A stretch of 64,000 nucleotides of DNA. Origin: an uncultured Oscillospiraceae bacterium. GTDB taxonomy: Bacteria > Bacillota > Clostridia > Oscillospirales > Acutalibacteraceae. The stretch's first letter is position 1. Every line of letters starts with the position of its first letter. A program made the translations under genes and the position numbers. Below the pieces are notes generated by a model. That model saw nothing but the letters and a program-made list of their open reading frames with translations. It had not been told where the DNA came from and ran no database searches. Positions 7,048-15,609 of this stretch are shown here, in pieces. The DNA lies in the NCBI GenBank assembly GCA_900543395.1, contig UQQT01000005.1, positions 1-64,000 of the forward strand, written 5' to 3'.

Positions 7048-8424
7048 ATGGATTACCGTATCGAACACGATTCAATGGGCGAGGTTAAAGTCCCCGCAGA
7101 CAAGTACTGGGCAGCTCAGACTCAGAGAAGCTTTCAGAATTTCAGAATAGGCGTTGACCACGAGACAATGCCCCGCGAGATTACTCACGCGTTCGGAATT
7201 CTTAAAAAGGCCGCCGCTATGGCAAACAGTCAGTTAAAGCCCGAGAAGATGACCGCAGAGAAGCTCGACGCTATCGGCAAAGCGTGCGACGAGGTTATGT
7301 CCGGTGCGCTCAACGAGCATTTCCCGCTCGTCGTATGGCAGACGGGCAGCGGTACGCAGTCGAACATGAACGCAAACGAGGTTATCGCCAACAGAGGCAA
7401 CGAGATTGCCGGCAAGAAGCTTCTTCATCCCAACGACGATGTTAACATGAGCCAGTCGTCGAACGATACGTTCCCCACAGCAATGCATATTGCTGCCGTT
7501 ATCGGCATCGAGGACAAGCTTATCCCCGCCGTAGACGTTCTTATCGAGACGTTCAGGAAGCTTGAAAAAGACCATGAGGGTATTGTAAAGTGCGGACGTA
7601 CTCATCTTCAGGACGCTACTCCCATTAAGTTCTCGCAGGAGATCAGCGGATGGAGAAACATGCTTGAAAAGGACAAATCCATGCTTGAGCTCGCTCTTCC
7701 CGGACTCAAGGAGCTTGCTCTCGGCGGTACCGCGGTCGGAACGGGACTCAACGCTCCCAAGGGATTTGACGTTAAGGTTGCAGAGGCTGTTTCCGAGATT
7801 ACCGGCAAACAGTTTAAGACTGCCGAAAATAAATTCCACGCTCTTACTTCAAAGGACGAGCTTGTATTCGCTCACGGAGCAATCAAGGCTCTCGCATGCG
7901 ACATGATGAAGATCGCAAACGACGTAAGATGGCTTGCCTCCGGTCCCAGAGACGGTCTCGGAGAGATTTTCATTCCCGAGAACGAGCCCGGCTCGTCAAT
8001 CATGCCCGGCAAGGTCAATCCGACTCAGTGCGAGGCAGTTACCATGGTAGCCGTTCAGGTTATCGGCAACGACGTCGCCGTAGGTATGGCGGCTTCACAG
8101 GGCAACTTCGAGCTTAACGTATTCATGCCCGTATGCATTTATAACTTCCTTCAGTCGGTAAGACTTCTTTCGGACTGCATTCTTTCGTTTAACAAGAACT
8201 GCGCCGTAGGTATCAGAGCAAACAAGGAGAAGATGGATTACAATCTTCACCATTCGCTTATGCTTGTTACCGCTCTCAATCCCTACATCGGTTATGAGAA
8301 TGCCGCAAAGACCGCAAAGAAGGCTTATAAGGACAATATCTCCCTTAAAGAAGCGTGTGTAGAGCTCGGCTTCCTTACCGCGGAGAGATTCGACGAGGTA
8401 TTCCATCCCGAACAGATGGTCTGA
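7048..8424 (+). CDS. fumC: class II fumarate hydratase
   Basis: 458 residues, full-length class II fumarase, an oxygen-stable homotetramer interconverting malate and fumarate. Diagnostic motifs: TGSGTQSNMNANEV near residue 100, SSNDTFPTAMH, GRTHLQDATPIKF with the catalytic His region, and the superfamily signature GSSIMPGKVNPTQCE near residue 320, whose flexible Ser loop supplies the base. An AGAAAGGA site lies upstream. The next gene (HdrB) starts 24 bases after its stop, so it is transcribed with the Hdr/Flx/fumarate-reductase genes. Here it links the malate dehydrogenase-family enzyme to the putative fumarate reductase. Confidence 0.96.
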   Translation: MDYRIEHDSMGEVKVPADKYWAAQTQRSFQNFRIGVDHETMPREITHAFGILKKAAAMANSQLKPEKMTAEKLDAIGKACDEVMSGALNEHFPLVVWQTGSGTQSNMNANEVIANRGNEIAGKKLLHPNDDVNMSQSSNDTFPTAMHIAAVIGIEDKLIPAVDVLIETFRKLEKDHEGIVKCGRTHLQDATPIKFSQEISGWRNMLEKDKSMLELALPGLKELALGGTAVGTGLNAPKGFDVKVAEAVSEITGKQFKTAENKFHALTSKDELVFAHGAIKALACDMMKIANDVRWLASGPRDGLGEIFIPENEPGSSIMPGKVNPTQCEAVTMVAVQVIGNDVAVGMAASQGNFELNVFMPVCIYNFLQSVRLLSDCILSFNKNCAVGIRANKEKMDYNLHHSLMLVTALNPYIGYENAAKTAKKAYKDNISLKEACVELGFLTAERFDEVFHPEQMV

Positions 8425-8448
8425 TAAAAACAACCCGGAGGTTTTTAT

Positions 8449-9237
8449 ATGAAATTCAGTTATTACCCCGGATGCACGCTTAAAAACAAGGCTTCCGAGC
8501 TTGATTCGTACGCAAGAAAATCCGCAGAGGTTCTGGGTGTTACGATGGAGGAGCTTGAAGAGTGGCAGTGCTGCGGAGCCGTTTACCCCCTTGCAAAGGA
8601 CGAGATTGCGACAAAGCTCTCGTCCGTAAGGGCTCTCGTCTCGGCAAGAGACAAGGGAAACGACCTGCTCACGCTTTGCTCGGCGTGTCATCATGTTATA
8701 AAGATGGTCAACAACGACATGCAGACCGACGAGGATATCCGTACTAAGGTAAATAATTACCTCGGTCTTGACGTTCCCTACGGGGGAGAAACGAAAGTCG
8801 TTCACTATCTCGAAATGCTCCGTGACAGCGTCGGCTTCGACGAGATAAAGAAAAAGGTCGTAAAGCCTTTAAAGGGCGTTAAAATCGCTCCCTATTACGG
8901 ATGTCTTTTATTAAGACCGTCCAAGGTTATGGCGTTTGACAATCCCGAAAATCCGACGATTATGGAGGACTTTATAAAGGCTGTCGGAGCAGAACCCGTT
9001 CTCTATCCTTACAGAAACGAATGCTGCGGCGGTTACACCGTTGCCGAGGATAAGAGGATAGCTCAGAATAAATGTAATGATATTCTCGCCTCCGCCGTCG
9101 GCAAGGGCGCGGATATGGTTATCACCGCATGTCCTCTGTGCATGTACAATTTAAGCAAAAACGGCACGGACTGCGATGTTCCCGTCCGTTATTTCACCGA
9201 GATTCTCGCCGAGGCTCTCGGATTAAAAGACGAATAA
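8449..9237 (+). CDS. hdrB: heterodisulfide reductase HdrB-like subunit (two CCG domains)
   Basis: 262 residues. Two CCG cysteine-rich domains are visible: YYPGCTL ... EEWQCCGAV ... CSACH in the N-terminal half and PYYGCLLL ... NECCGGY ... CPLCMYNL in the C-terminal half. In methanogen HdrB these bind the paired noncubane [4Fe-4S] clusters that reduce a disulfide. All CCG cysteines appear intact, so cluster binding is expected. The natural substrate here is uncertain: it could be a thiol/disulfide carrier, or the centre could pass electrons on to the fumarate-reductase-type subunits encoded downstream. HdrC follows after 12 bases. Confidence 0.9.
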   Translation: MKFSYYPGCTLKNKASELDSYARKSAEVLGVTMEELEEWQCCGAVYPLAKDEIATKLSSVRALVSARDKGNDLLTLCSACHHVIKMVNNDMQTDEDIRTKVNNYLGLDVPYGGETKVVHYLEMLRDSVGFDEIKKKVVKPLKGVKIAPYYGCLLLRPSKVMAFDNPENPTIMEDFIKAVGAEPVLYPYRNECCGGYTVAEDKRIAQNKCNDILASAVGKGADMVITACPLCMYNLSKNGTDCDVPVRYFTEILAEALGLKDE

Positions 9238-9249
9238 GGAGGCGCCCGA

Positions 9250-9639
9250 ATGATAAACGAAAAGGAAACGGCTCAGAGAGTCATTGAAATCAGCGGCGTC
9301 AACCCGAGAAAATGTATGAAGTGCGGTAAATGCTCCGCAACCTGTCCGTCGTATGACGAAATGGAGTATCATCCCCATCAGTTCGTCGATATGATCGACA
9401 AGGGTCAGGTTGAAAAACTGCTTGATTCCGAATCTCTTTACAAATGTCTTACGTGCTTTGCGTGTATCGAGAGATGTCCCAGAGGCGTCGAGCCCGCAAA
9501 GCTCATAGAGGCTGTCCGCCTTGTTAAAATAAGACAGCAGGGACAGAATCATCTCAAAGCCGATATGATCCCCGATATTCTTGATGACGATATGCCCCAG
9601 CAGGCTATTGTCAGCGCATTCAGAAAGTACAGCAAATAA
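9250..9639 (+). CDS. hdrC: heterodisulfide reductase HdrC-like iron-sulfur subunit
   Basis: 129 residues, a small ferredoxin-like protein with two [4Fe-4S] binding motifs, CMKCGKCSATCP near residue 18 and CLTCFACIERCPRG near residue 72. HdrC wires electrons from HdrA to HdrB. The gene has a GGAGG site and lies between hdrB and hdrA, matching the HdrBCA order seen in many bacterial clusters. Confidence 0.9.
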   Translation: MINEKETAQRVIEISGVNPRKCMKCGKCSATCPSYDEMEYHPHQFVDMIDKGQVEKLLDSESLYKCLTCFACIERCPRGVEPAKLIEAVRLVKIRQQGQNHLKADMIPDILDDDMPQQAIVSAFRKYSK

Positions 9640-9660
9640 TACGAATTGGAAGTGAATCAA

Positions 9661-11640
9661 GTGCAAAGAATAGGCGTATTCGTATGTTGGTGCGGAAGCA
9701 ACATCGCCGCGACGGTCGACGTTAAGCGCGTCGCCGAGGCTGTAAGAGGCGAACAGGGCGTTGTATTTTCCACCGACTATCAGTATATGTGTTCCGAGGC
9801 AGGTCAGTCGATCATTAAAAACGCAATAAAGGAACACAGCCTTACCGGTATCGTCGTTTGCTCGTGCTCTCCGAGAATGCATGAGGCGACATTCAGAAAA
9901 ACAGCCGCGGCCGCAGGGCTTAACCCCTACATGGTCGAGATAGCTAATATACGCGAGCAGTGTTCATGGATTCATAAGGACATGCTCTCCGGTACGGCGA
10001 AAGCGATAATCCTCGCAAAGGCCGCCGTAGCAAAGGTCAACCTTAACGCCCCCCTTATTGCGGGCGAAAGCCCCGTTATAAAGCGCGCGCTTGTTATAGG
10101 CGGAGGTATCGCGGGTATTCAGACCGCTCTGGATATCGCGGACGCGGGCTACGAGGTTGATATAGTAGAGAAATCGCCGACGATAGGCGGTAAAATGGCT
10201 CAGCTTGACAAGACGTTCCCGACGCTCGACTGCGCGGCGTGTATTTTAACGCCGAAAATGGTTGAGGCGGCGCAGAATGAAAAAATAAAGCTCTTTACAT
10301 ATTCGGAGGTTGAAAAAGTAAATGGATTCGTCGGTAATTTCGACGTTACAATAAGAAAGAAAGCAAGAAGCGTAAACGAAGATCTCTGTACGGGATGCGG
10401 AGTCTGCACGGAAAAATGTCCCTCCAGAAAGGGTAAGAACGAATTTAACCTCGGTCTTAACACGAGAGGCGCGATTTATATTCCGTTCGCGCAGGCTATC
10501 CCCAACGTTCCCGTTATCGACAGAACGCAGTGTATTAAATTCAAAACGGGCAAGTGCGGACTGTGTCAGATGAACTGTGCGGCTAAGGCTATCGACTTCT
10601 CACAGCAGGACGAATTCGTCGAGAGAAACTACGGCGCAATCGTCGTCGCTACAGGCTTTAATCCCATTAAGCTTGATAACTTCGAGGAGTTCGGATATTC
10701 AATGTATCCGGATGTCATAACCTCGCTCGAACTCGAACGTATAATGAACGCCGCAGGTCCGACAAAGGGTCATTTCGAGAGACCGTCCGACCATACACAG
10801 CCTAAGAAGATTGTATTCGTTCAGTGCGTAGGCTCAAGAGACACGTCCGGCTGCGGTAAGGAATACTGCTCTAAGATATGCTGTATGTACACCGCAAAGC
10901 ACGCTATGCTTTTACGCGAGAAGTACCCCGACACCGAGGTTTACGTTTTCTATATCGACGTAAGAACGCCCGGCAAGAACTTTGACGAGTTTTACAGAAG
11001 AGCCGTCGAGCAGTACGGTGTACATTATATAAAGGGTATGGTAGGCAAGGTCACCGACGACGGAAAGGGTCAGCTTGTGGTTCAGGCTTCCGATCTTATA
11101 GCCAACGAACAGCTTAAAATCAAAGCCGACATGGTTGTTCTTGCCGCCGCTATCGAACCCGACCCGACGGCGAGAAGCCTCGGAACCATGCTTACAGCGA
11201 GTATGGACACAAATGATTTCTTTACCGAAGCGCATCCCAAGCTTCGTCCCGTAGAAAGCCCCACGGCGGGCGTATTCCTCTCGGGCGTATGTCAGGGACC
11301 CAAGGATATCCCCGAAACCGTATCGCAGGCGGGAGCCGCCGCGGCTAAGGTTATCGGACTGCTCGCAAAGGATAAGCTTACATGCAACCCCTGTGTTGCC
11401 GATTCCGATACTCTCGTATGCAACGGCTGCCGTCAGTGTGAAAAGGTATGTCCCTACGGCGCTATTTCGTATGAGAATAAGGAAGTTTTAAGAGGAGACG
11501 TAAGAAGCATCGCCGTCGTCAATCCCGCCGTCTGTCAGGGCTGCGGTGCCTGTACGGTAACATGTCCGTCGGGCGCGATGGATCTTAAAGGCTTCACATC
11601 AAGACAGATCATGGCGGAGGTGGACGCAATATGCCGATAA
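9661..11640 (+). CDS. hdrA: heterodisulfide reductase HdrA-like flavoprotein
   Basis: About 659 residues from the GTG at 9661, chosen because GGAAG lies eight bases upstream and the translation then starts MQRIGVFVCWCG as in HdrA; the TTG at 9646 is less likely. Features in order: an N-terminal Cys domain, the FAD motif GGGIAG near residue 146, the HdrA-specific TFPTLDCAACILTP, the Cys clusters CTGCGVCTEKCPSRKG near 242 and GKCGLCQMNC near 295, and two C-terminal ferredoxin motifs near 586 and 624. HdrA carries the bifurcating FAD in methanogen and bacterial complexes. It overlaps the next gene by 10 bases. Confidence 0.93.
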   Translation: MQRIGVFVCWCGSNIAATVDVKRVAEAVRGEQGVVFSTDYQYMCSEAGQSIIKNAIKEHSLTGIVVCSCSPRMHEATFRKTAAAAGLNPYMVEIANIREQCSWIHKDMLSGTAKAIILAKAAVAKVNLNAPLIAGESPVIKRALVIGGGIAGIQTALDIADAGYEVDIVEKSPTIGGKMAQLDKTFPTLDCAACILTPKMVEAAQNEKIKLFTYSEVEKVNGFVGNFDVTIRKKARSVNEDLCTGCGVCTEKCPSRKGKNEFNLGLNTRGAIYIPFAQAIPNVPVIDRTQCIKFKTGKCGLCQMNCAAKAIDFSQQDEFVERNYGAIVVATGFNPIKLDNFEEFGYSMYPDVITSLELERIMNAAGPTKGHFERPSDHTQPKKIVFVQCVGSRDTSGCGKEYCSKICCMYTAKHAMLLREKYPDTEVYVFYIDVRTPGKNFDEFYRRAVEQYGVHYIKGMVGKVTDDGKGQLVVQASDLIANEQLKIKADMVVLAAAIEPDPTARSLGTMLTASMDTNDFFTEAHPKLRPVESPTAGVFLSGVCQGPKDIPETVSQAGAAAAKVIGLLAKDKLTCNPCVADSDTLVCNGCRQCEKVCPYGAISYENKEVLRGDVRSIAVVNPAVCQGCGACTVTCPSGAMDLKGFTSRQIMAEVDAICR

Positions 11641-12074
11641 ATGAAGAAAACAAAGAATTTACCCCGCTCATAGTTGCGTTCTGCTGCAACTGGTGTTCAT
11701 ATGCGGGCGCTGATCTTGCCGGAACGGGCAGACTTGCTTACCCCGCAAACGTTAAAATCGTAAGAGTTCCGTGCTCGTGCCGAGTTAATCCCACGTTCAT
11801 TTTAAGAGCGTTCCAGCGCGGAGCGGACGGAGTTATCATCTGCGGATGTCATCCCGGAGACTGCCATTATACGTCGGGCAACTATTTTGCAAGACGCCGT
11901 ATGACTCTGCTGTTCGGCATGCTCGACTACCTCGGAATCGAGAGAGACCGCACGAGAGTCGAATGGGTATCTGCGGCGGAGGGCGCGAAATTTGCAGCCA
12001 CGATGAACGATTTTGCCGCCAAGATACATGAACTCGGAGAAAACAAAAGGTTAGGTGATCTCAGATGCAAGTAA
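11631..12074 (+). CDS. flxD: MvhD/FlxD-like [2Fe-2S] electron-transfer protein
   Basis: 147 residues. The Cys pattern FCCNWCSY ... VPCSCRVN ... ICGCHPGDCHY is that of the MvhD family, which docks on HdrA and passes electrons to it from a hydrogenase, formate dehydrogenase or Flx module. No hydrogenase is encoded nearby; the Flx-like genes that follow supply the NADH-oxidising side. It overlaps both hdrA and the next gene by about 10 bases, so translation is coupled. Confidence 0.88.
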   Translation: MPINEENKEFTPLIVAFCCNWCSYAGADLAGTGRLAYPANVKIVRVPCSCRVNPTFILRAFQRGADGVIICGCHPGDCHYTSGNYFARRRMTLLFGMLDYLGIERDRTRVEWVSAAEGAKFAATMNDFAAKIHELGENKRLGDLRCK

Positions 12075-13051
12075 TGACGGACGCACTCGTAAAAAGAGCA
12101 AAAGAGCTGTTGGCTTCCGGTGAGGTCGCGAGAGTTTTCGGCTGGGGTCACGGCGAATTCGGCTATGACACCACGCCCGCGCTGTTTGAGGACGAGGAGA
12201 GTCTCGGCGGATTCGTGTACGACGGCTTCTGCGGCGCGAACATAAGCAAATATCTTATCGCCGAGTCGAAAAAAGAGGGTAAGACTCTCGCATTCTTAAA
12301 GCCGTGCGACACTTACAGCTTCAATCAGCTTGTTAAGGATAACAGAATTAATAAAGATAATATTTACGCCGTCGGAATTCCCTGCGCGGGCAAGGTCGAT
12401 ATAGATAAGCTTAAGGAGCAGGACGTCAGCGGAATTATCTCGATTGAAGAGGGCGACAAGGAGATTACGGTCAAGACCGTTTACGGAGACAAGACGTTTG
12501 GAAAAGCGGACGTTCTTCTCGATAAGTGCTACGCCTGCAAGGGCAAGGAGCATAAGGCGGGCGACGAATTTATCTCTCCGGAATTGAGCGAGGACACGAC
12601 GAACGGAGATAAATACGAGCTTGTAACAAAGCTTGAAAACATGACTCCCGACGAGAGATTTGCGTTCTGGCGTTCACAGCTTTCCAAATGTATACGCTGT
12701 AACGCGTGCCGTAACGTATGTCCCGCATGCTCGTGCCTTAAATGCATATTCGACAACGACAATTCGGGCATCGCTTCAAAGGCGAACGCCGACGATTTTG
12801 AGGAGAATATGTTCCACATTATCCGCGCGTTCCACGTCTGCGGAAGATGTACCGACTGCGGTGAATGTTCGAGAGTATGTCCCCAGCATATTCCGCTTCA
12901 TCTTCTCAACAGAAAATTTATTAAGGATATGAACGAGCTTTACGGCGAGTATCAGGCAGGCGAGGACGATTCTTCGCGTCCGCCTCTGCTTACGTATACG
13001 AAAACAGACGCCGAGCCTTCAATCGTTCACGAGAGAGGAGGGGACAAGTAA
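12065..13051 (+). CDS. FlxC-like 4Fe-4S dicluster protein
   Basis: 328 residues. The N-terminal half resembles the F420-reducing hydrogenase/dehydrogenase beta-type fold (GGFVYDGFCGANISKYL, IPCAGKVD, DKCYACKGKEHKAG). The C-terminal half has two cluster motifs, CIRCNACRNVCPACSCLKC near residue 208 and CGRCTDCGECSRVCPQHIP near residue 258. The position between FlxD- and FlxB-like proteins supports the FlxC assignment of the FlxABCD-HdrABC type NADH dehydrogenase described in anaerobic bacteria. An AGGTGA site lies six bases before the ATG. Confidence 0.75.
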   Translation: MQVMTDALVKRAKELLASGEVARVFGWGHGEFGYDTTPALFEDEESLGGFVYDGFCGANISKYLIAESKKEGKTLAFLKPCDTYSFNQLVKDNRINKDNIYAVGIPCAGKVDIDKLKEQDVSGIISIEEGDKEITVKTVYGDKTFGKADVLLDKCYACKGKEHKAGDEFISPELSEDTTNGDKYELVTKLENMTPDERFAFWRSQLSKCIRCNACRNVCPACSCLKCIFDNDNSGIASKANADDFEENMFHIIRAFHVCGRCTDCGECSRVCPQHIPLHLLNRKFIKDMNELYGEYQAGEDDSSRPPLLTYTKTDAEPSIVHERGGDK

Positions 13052-14079
13052 TGAAAAGAGTTTCTCTTGATAAATTAAACGAGCTTCTCTTAGCCCTGTC
13101 CTCGGACTGCGCGGTTTACGCCCCCGTCAGAAAAGATGAAAAGGACGTTTACTTTTCAAAATGGACTTCGGGCGCGGACGTTGATCTGTCCGTTCTCAAA
13201 ACGTCGAGATCGGCTAAGGATCTTTTCTTCCCTCAGGTCGAGGATATCGCCTCGTTTAAAACCGAGGGCAAGAGAATTTCCGTTATCGCCGGTACTCCCG
13301 ACGGCGGGAAATTCACCGTTTTCGGAGTAAGAGCGTGCGACGCGAGAAGCTTCTCGATTCTCGACAAGGTTTTTCTTGCCGATCCCATCGACCCGTATTA
13401 TAAAGCAAGACGCGACAATTCGACGGTTATAACTCTCGCATGCTCAGCTCCCGAGGAGACTTGCTTCTGCTCGGTATTCTCGATTGATCCGTCATCGCCC
13501 GAGGGCGACGTTACGACATGGGTAAAGGACGGATTCCTTTACTGGCAGTCGAATACGGATAAAGGCTTCAATGCGGAGAAAAATGCTTCCTCGCTTCTTG
13601 AGGACTGCGATGAAACGGCTGTCGATGAGGCTAAACGGAATACGAAAGAAATTGTTTCGAAAATGCCTCTTGCAAACCTTGACCTTTCCCGGTTTACTCC
13701 CGACGAGCTTCTTCCCGTATTCAATTCTCCGATGTGGACTTCTCTTTCAAAAGCCTGTCTCGGCTGCGGTACGTGTACGTTCGTATGCCCAACGTGTCAG
13801 TGTTACGATATAAGAGACTTTGACTGCGGACATAAAATACAGAGATTCCGCTGCTGGGATTCGTGCATGTATTCGGACTTTACGAAAATGGCTCACGGCA
13901 ACCCGAGAAAATCGCAGGTTGAGCGTTTCAGACAGAGATTTATGCACAAGCTTATATATTTCCCCGCAAACAACAACGGCGAATACGGCTGTGTCGGATG
14001 CGGAAGATGTCTTTCAAAATGCCCGATATCAATGAATATCGTTAAAGTAATCAAAACATTGGGGGCGGAAGAAAAATGA
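13051..14079 (+). CDS. FlxB-like (AsrA/HydB-type) 4Fe-4S dicluster protein
   Basis: 342 residues. The first 230 residues resemble the beta subunits of sulfhydrogenase and anaerobic sulfite reductase A (FGVRACDARSFSILDKVF, SCSAPEETCFC-like region). Two [4Fe-4S] motifs follow, CLGCGTCTFVCPTCQC near residue 236 and CVGCGRCLSKCPISMN near residue 313. It would relay electrons between the FAD/NAD subunit FlxA and the Hdr module. The start overlaps the stop of the preceding gene (TAATG) and its end overlaps the FlxA-like start (ATGA). Confidence 0.8.
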   Translation: MKRVSLDKLNELLLALSSDCAVYAPVRKDEKDVYFSKWTSGADVDLSVLKTSRSAKDLFFPQVEDIASFKTEGKRISVIAGTPDGGKFTVFGVRACDARSFSILDKVFLADPIDPYYKARRDNSTVITLACSAPEETCFCSVFSIDPSSPEGDVTTWVKDGFLYWQSNTDKGFNAEKNASSLLEDCDETAVDEAKRNTKEIVSKMPLANLDLSRFTPDELLPVFNSPMWTSLSKACLGCGTCTFVCPTCQCYDIRDFDCGHKIQRFRCWDSCMYSDFTKMAHGNPRKSQVERFRQRFMHKLIYFPANNNGEYGCVGCGRCLSKCPISMNIVKVIKTLGAEEK

Positions 14080-14906
14080 GTAATTACGAATCGCTTGTCC
14101 CGTCGGTCGGCGTCGTTACCGACATAAGACAGGACACACCCGACGTCAAGACTTTCAGAGTCGTGGGCGTCGACGGCAAAAAACCTTTCGTCCACATTCC
14201 CGGACAGTGCGCCATGCTCTCGATTCCCGGAGTCGGAGAGGCTATGTTCTCGATTACGTCGTCGCCGACGGTCGAGGAATATATGGAGTTCAGCATTAAA
14301 AAGTGCGGATGTCTCACCGACTGGCTTCACAAAATGGACGTAGACCAGGAGATTCTCATCAGAGGTCCCTACGGAAACGGATTCCCCGTTGAGACCGATT
14401 TTAAAGGCAAGGATCTTCTTTTCATCGCGGGCGGTATCGGTCTTGCTCCGCTTCGTTCCGTCATAAACTATGTCCGTCACTACCGTTCGAATTACGGTAA
14501 GGTCGATATCGTTTACGGTTCGAGAAGCGCGGACGATCTCGTCGATTATAAAGAGATTATCGACGAATGGTGCAATGAAGAGGGAATTAACGTTTACCTT
14601 ACAATCGACAGAGAGCAGGAGGGCTGGGACGGTCACGTAGGCTTTGTTCCCAACTATGTTAAAGAGCTCAATTTCGATACGAATAAGACTGCGATAATCT
14701 GCGGCCCGCCTATCATGATAAAATTCACGCTCGCGGGACTTACCGAGCTCGGATTCGAGAAAACGCAGGTCTTTACGACAATGGAGCTTCGCATGAAGTG
14801 CGGAGTAGGCAAGTGCGGAAGATGCAATATCGGTTCTAAATACGTCTGCAAGGACGGACCCGTTTTCCGCTGCGACCAGCTCGACGAGCTTCCTAACGAA
14901 TATTGA
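14076..14906 (+). CDS. flxA: FlxA-like FAD/NAD(P)-binding oxidoreductase
   Basis: 276 residues, ferredoxin-NADP reductase fold. The FAD-binding barrel includes PGQCAMLSIPGVGEAMFSITSSP, the nucleotide domain has FIAGGIGLAPLRSVI, and the C-terminus carries a [2Fe-2S] motif MKCGVGKCGRCN...YVCKDGP, as in AsrB, PyrK and HydG proteins. It is the predicted NAD(P)H entry point of the complex. It overlaps the upstream gene by four bases. The family is confident; NADH rather than NADPH is inferred from Flx homology and the Rex-like operator. Confidence 0.85.
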   Translation: MSNYESLVPSVGVVTDIRQDTPDVKTFRVVGVDGKKPFVHIPGQCAMLSIPGVGEAMFSITSSPTVEEYMEFSIKKCGCLTDWLHKMDVDQEILIRGPYGNGFPVETDFKGKDLLFIAGGIGLAPLRSVINYVRHYRSNYGKVDIVYGSRSADDLVDYKEIIDEWCNEEGINVYLTIDREQEGWDGHVGFVPNYVKELNFDTNKTAIICGPPIMIKFTLAGLTELGFEKTQVFTTMELRMKCGVGKCGRCNIGSKYVCKDGPVFRCDQLDELPNEY

Positions 14907-14921
14907 TAAGGGGATAACGAA

Positions 14922-15596
14922 ATGGATAATATGGTCAATATATATTTATTCGGCAAAAAGTACAGCGTTCCGTCGAATCTTACGATTATGACGGCGATGG
15001 AGTATGCCGGTTATCAGCTCGTCCGCGGCTGCGGCTGCCGTAACGGCTTTTGCGGCGCGTGCGCGACGATTTACAGAATTCAGGGTCATCAGGAGCTTAA
15101 CGCGTGTCTTGCATGCCAGACTCAGGTCGAGGAGGGCATGTATATAGCTACGCTTCCGTTTTTCCCGCTCGTTAAGCAGGTTTACGACATCGAGAAGATA
15201 AAGCCCGAGCAGATGGTTATGATGCAGCTTTATCCCGAGATTTACAGCTGTATCGGATGTAACGCGTGCACAAAGAGCTGTACTCAGGGACTCAATGTTA
15301 TGCAGTACATTGCTTACGCACAGAGAGGCGACTTTAAAAAGTGCGCCGACGAGTCCTTTGACTGCGTAATGTGCGGAGTATGTTCGTCAAGATGTCCGGC
15401 GGGTATTTCTCATCCGCAGGTCGCTATGCTTGCAAGACGTCTTAACGGTAAGTATCTTGCTCCCAAGACAGAGCATCTTGAAGAAAGAGTCAGGGAAATC
15501 AACAACGGAGATTTCAAGGAGCTTCTTGAATCTCTTATGAATAAGCCGATTGACGAGCTTAAAGAGCTTTACAATCACAGAGAGATAGAAAAGTAA
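14922..15596 (+). CDS. fumarate reductase/succinate dehydrogenase-type iron-sulfur subunit (TfrB/FrdB-like)
   Basis: 224 residues. The N-terminal domain has a plant-type [2Fe-2S] site, CGCRNGFCGAC ... CLACQ, at about residues 36-66. The C-terminal domain has two cluster motifs, CIGCNACTKSCTQG near 110 and CVMCGVCSSRCPAG near 150. This is the SdhB/FrdB domain order, without membrane-anchor partners nearby. In methanogen thiol:fumarate reductase the TfrB chain continues into an HdrB-like CCG domain. That domain is absent here but is encoded separately by hdrB upstream. The flavoprotein gene follows after 13 bases. Confidence 0.82.
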   Translation: MDNMVNIYLFGKKYSVPSNLTIMTAMEYAGYQLVRGCGCRNGFCGACATIYRIQGHQELNACLACQTQVEEGMYIATLPFFPLVKQVYDIEKIKPEQMVMMQLYPEIYSCIGCNACTKSCTQGLNVMQYIAYAQRGDFKKCADESFDCVMCGVCSSRCPAGISHPQVAMLARRLNGKYLAPKTEHLEERVREINNGDFKELLESLMNKPIDELKELYNHREIEK

Positions 15597-15609
15597 GGAG
15601 GCGGTCGGA

